A stretch of 6,597 nucleotides of DNA from Pseudomonadota bacterium (GTDB lineage Bacteria > Pseudomonadota > Gammaproteobacteria > Xanthomonadales > Xanthomonadaceae): the NCBI GenBank assembly GCA_023423235.1, contig JAFAFY010000323.1, positions 1 through 6,597 of the forward strand. The letters run 5' to 3'. Of this stretch, positions 6,148 through 6,597 are shown in pieces (the stretch's first letter is position 1; each line of letters starts with the position of its first letter). The notes under the pieces are model-generated. The model saw only the letters and a list, made by a program, of their open reading frames with translations. It was not told where the DNA came from and did not search any database. A program made the translations under genes and the position numbers.

Positions 6148-6165
6148 TCGGACAGATTCGGCAAA
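6146..6165 (+). promoter_or_regulatory. Tandem ATTCGG motifs with the 13-mer shared with the AraC leader
   Basis: ATTCGG occurs at 6146-6151 and 6156-6161, 10 bp apart. The second copy is part of CAGATTCGGCAAA (6153-6165), identical to 5151-5163. It lies about 105 bp upstream of the receptor ATG, a suitable place for an activator site. A shared regulator for both genes is inferred from the exact match. Confidence 0.45.
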
Positions 6166-6227
6166 GCCATCTGGCGGGGCCTGCAAAGCGGTGCAAGGGG
6201 TGCGCGCCTTACCGTGCCTAGGCGTCT

Positions 6228-6249
6228 TAACGCGTCACTAACGCAGCAC
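6228..6249 (+). repeat. 11-bp tandem repeat in the receptor leader
   Basis: TAACGCGTCAC (6228-6238) is followed directly by TAACGCAGCAC (6239-6249), with 9 of 11 bases identical and one helical turn between copies. It ends 21 bp before the receptor ATG and just before the Shine-Dalgarno GGAGAG, so it lies in or near the core promoter or 5' leader. It could be a regulator site or part of the -10/start region. Confidence 0.45.
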
Positions 6250-6270
6250 CACTCTGGAGAGAGAAACTTG

Positions 6271-6597
6271 ATGAACCTTCGCACTCCCGCGATGCGGAAG
6301 GGCCTGTTGCCCGCCGCCATCGTGTTCGCACTTGCCCCAGTTGCCGCCCAGGCGCAGGATCAGGCGACGCAGGGCGCCGGCACCACCGAACTCGACCGAA
6401 TCCAGGTCACCGGATCGCGTATCCGCGGCGTCGAGATCGAAAACCAGCAGCCGATCCTGACGGTTTCGCGCGAAGATATCGCGCGCTCGGGTCAGGCCAC
6501 GGTTGCCGACCTGCTGCAGAATATCTCCTCGGCAGGCTCTCCGGCGATCTCCCGCGCTGACGCCCTGGCTTCGGGCGAGAATGTCGGCGGCTACTAC
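6271..6597 (+). CDS. TonB-dependent outer-membrane receptor, N-terminal part (3' end outside window)
   Basis: The first 109 codons are open to the right edge. GGAGAG at 6256-6261 lies 9 nt before ATG 6271. A signal peptide occupies residues 1-28: basic NLRTPAMRK, then a hydrophobic core ending VAAQA, with cleavage likely before QD. The segment TELDRIQVTGSRI (residues 39-51) is the TonB-box and plug-entry region typical of xanthomonad receptors. It leads into the plug domain: QPILTVSREDIARSGQATVADLLQ, NISSAGSPAISRADA, and GENVGGYY at the edge. Such proteins take up siderophores, vitamins or oligosaccharides across the outer membrane using energy from TonB-ExbBD. The barrel, which would show the substrate class, is missing. 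The AraC regulator directly upstream and the shared 13-mer point to regulated expression. Full receptors are usually 700-1000 residues, so most of the gene lies beyond the window. Confidence 0.95.
   Translation, partial: MNLRTPAMRKGLLPAAIVFALAPVAAQAQDQATQGAGTTELDRIQVTGSRIRGVEIENQQPILTVSREDIARSGQATVADLLQNISSAGSPAISRADALASGENVGGYY

Overview
This GC-rich window looks like the chromosome of a Xanthomonadales gammaproteobacterium, probably Lysobacteraceae/Xanthomonadaceae close to Lysobacter or Luteimonas. That placement is inferred from three things: the style of the TonB-dependent receptor N-terminus, the membrane-anchored winged-helix/beta-propeller regulator, and the very high GC at third codon positions. 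No database search was possible.

Layout, left to right. (1) The 3' end of thiC (thiamin pyrimidine synthesis) enters from the left edge. (2) A short gap with two small inverted repeats leads to a gene for a DUF4136-type lipoprotein with a clear lipobox. (3) A strong bidirectional intrinsic terminator separates this + strand gene from a - strand pair. (4) The pair is transcribed right to left: first a 259-residue protein whose C-terminus is a bacterial RNase A-like (CdiA-CT type) toxin domain, then a 95-residue, very acidic CdiI-like immunity protein. No CdiA filament, CdiB transporter or other secretion gene is visible beside them. (5) A 314-bp divergent intergenic region holds a plausible toxin promoter with an inverted repeat over its -35. 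(6) A large + strand gene encodes a one-component regulator: cytoplasmic OmpR/CadC-type winged helix, one transmembrane helix and a periplasmic PD40/TolB-like propeller. (7) An AraC-family regulator follows. (8) The 5' end of a TonB-dependent outer-membrane receptor runs off the right edge.

Genes 6 to 8 look like a nutrient-uptake regulatory unit (inference): two regulators upstream of an outer-membrane receptor. The gap before the AraC gene carries four TTCGG motifs spaced 22, 22 and 21 bp. One 13-mer (CAGATTCGGCAAA) from that array recurs exactly upstream of the receptor gene, suggesting one regulator acts on both. The receptor leader also holds an 8-bp inverted repeat overlapping the AraC stop codon and an 11-bp tandem repeat.

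The most notable item is the compact toxin/immunity pair. It has an RNase A-fold toxin with recognisable H, R and T-x-Y active-site candidates, joined through a Pro/Gly linker to a helical N-terminal region that I do not recognise.
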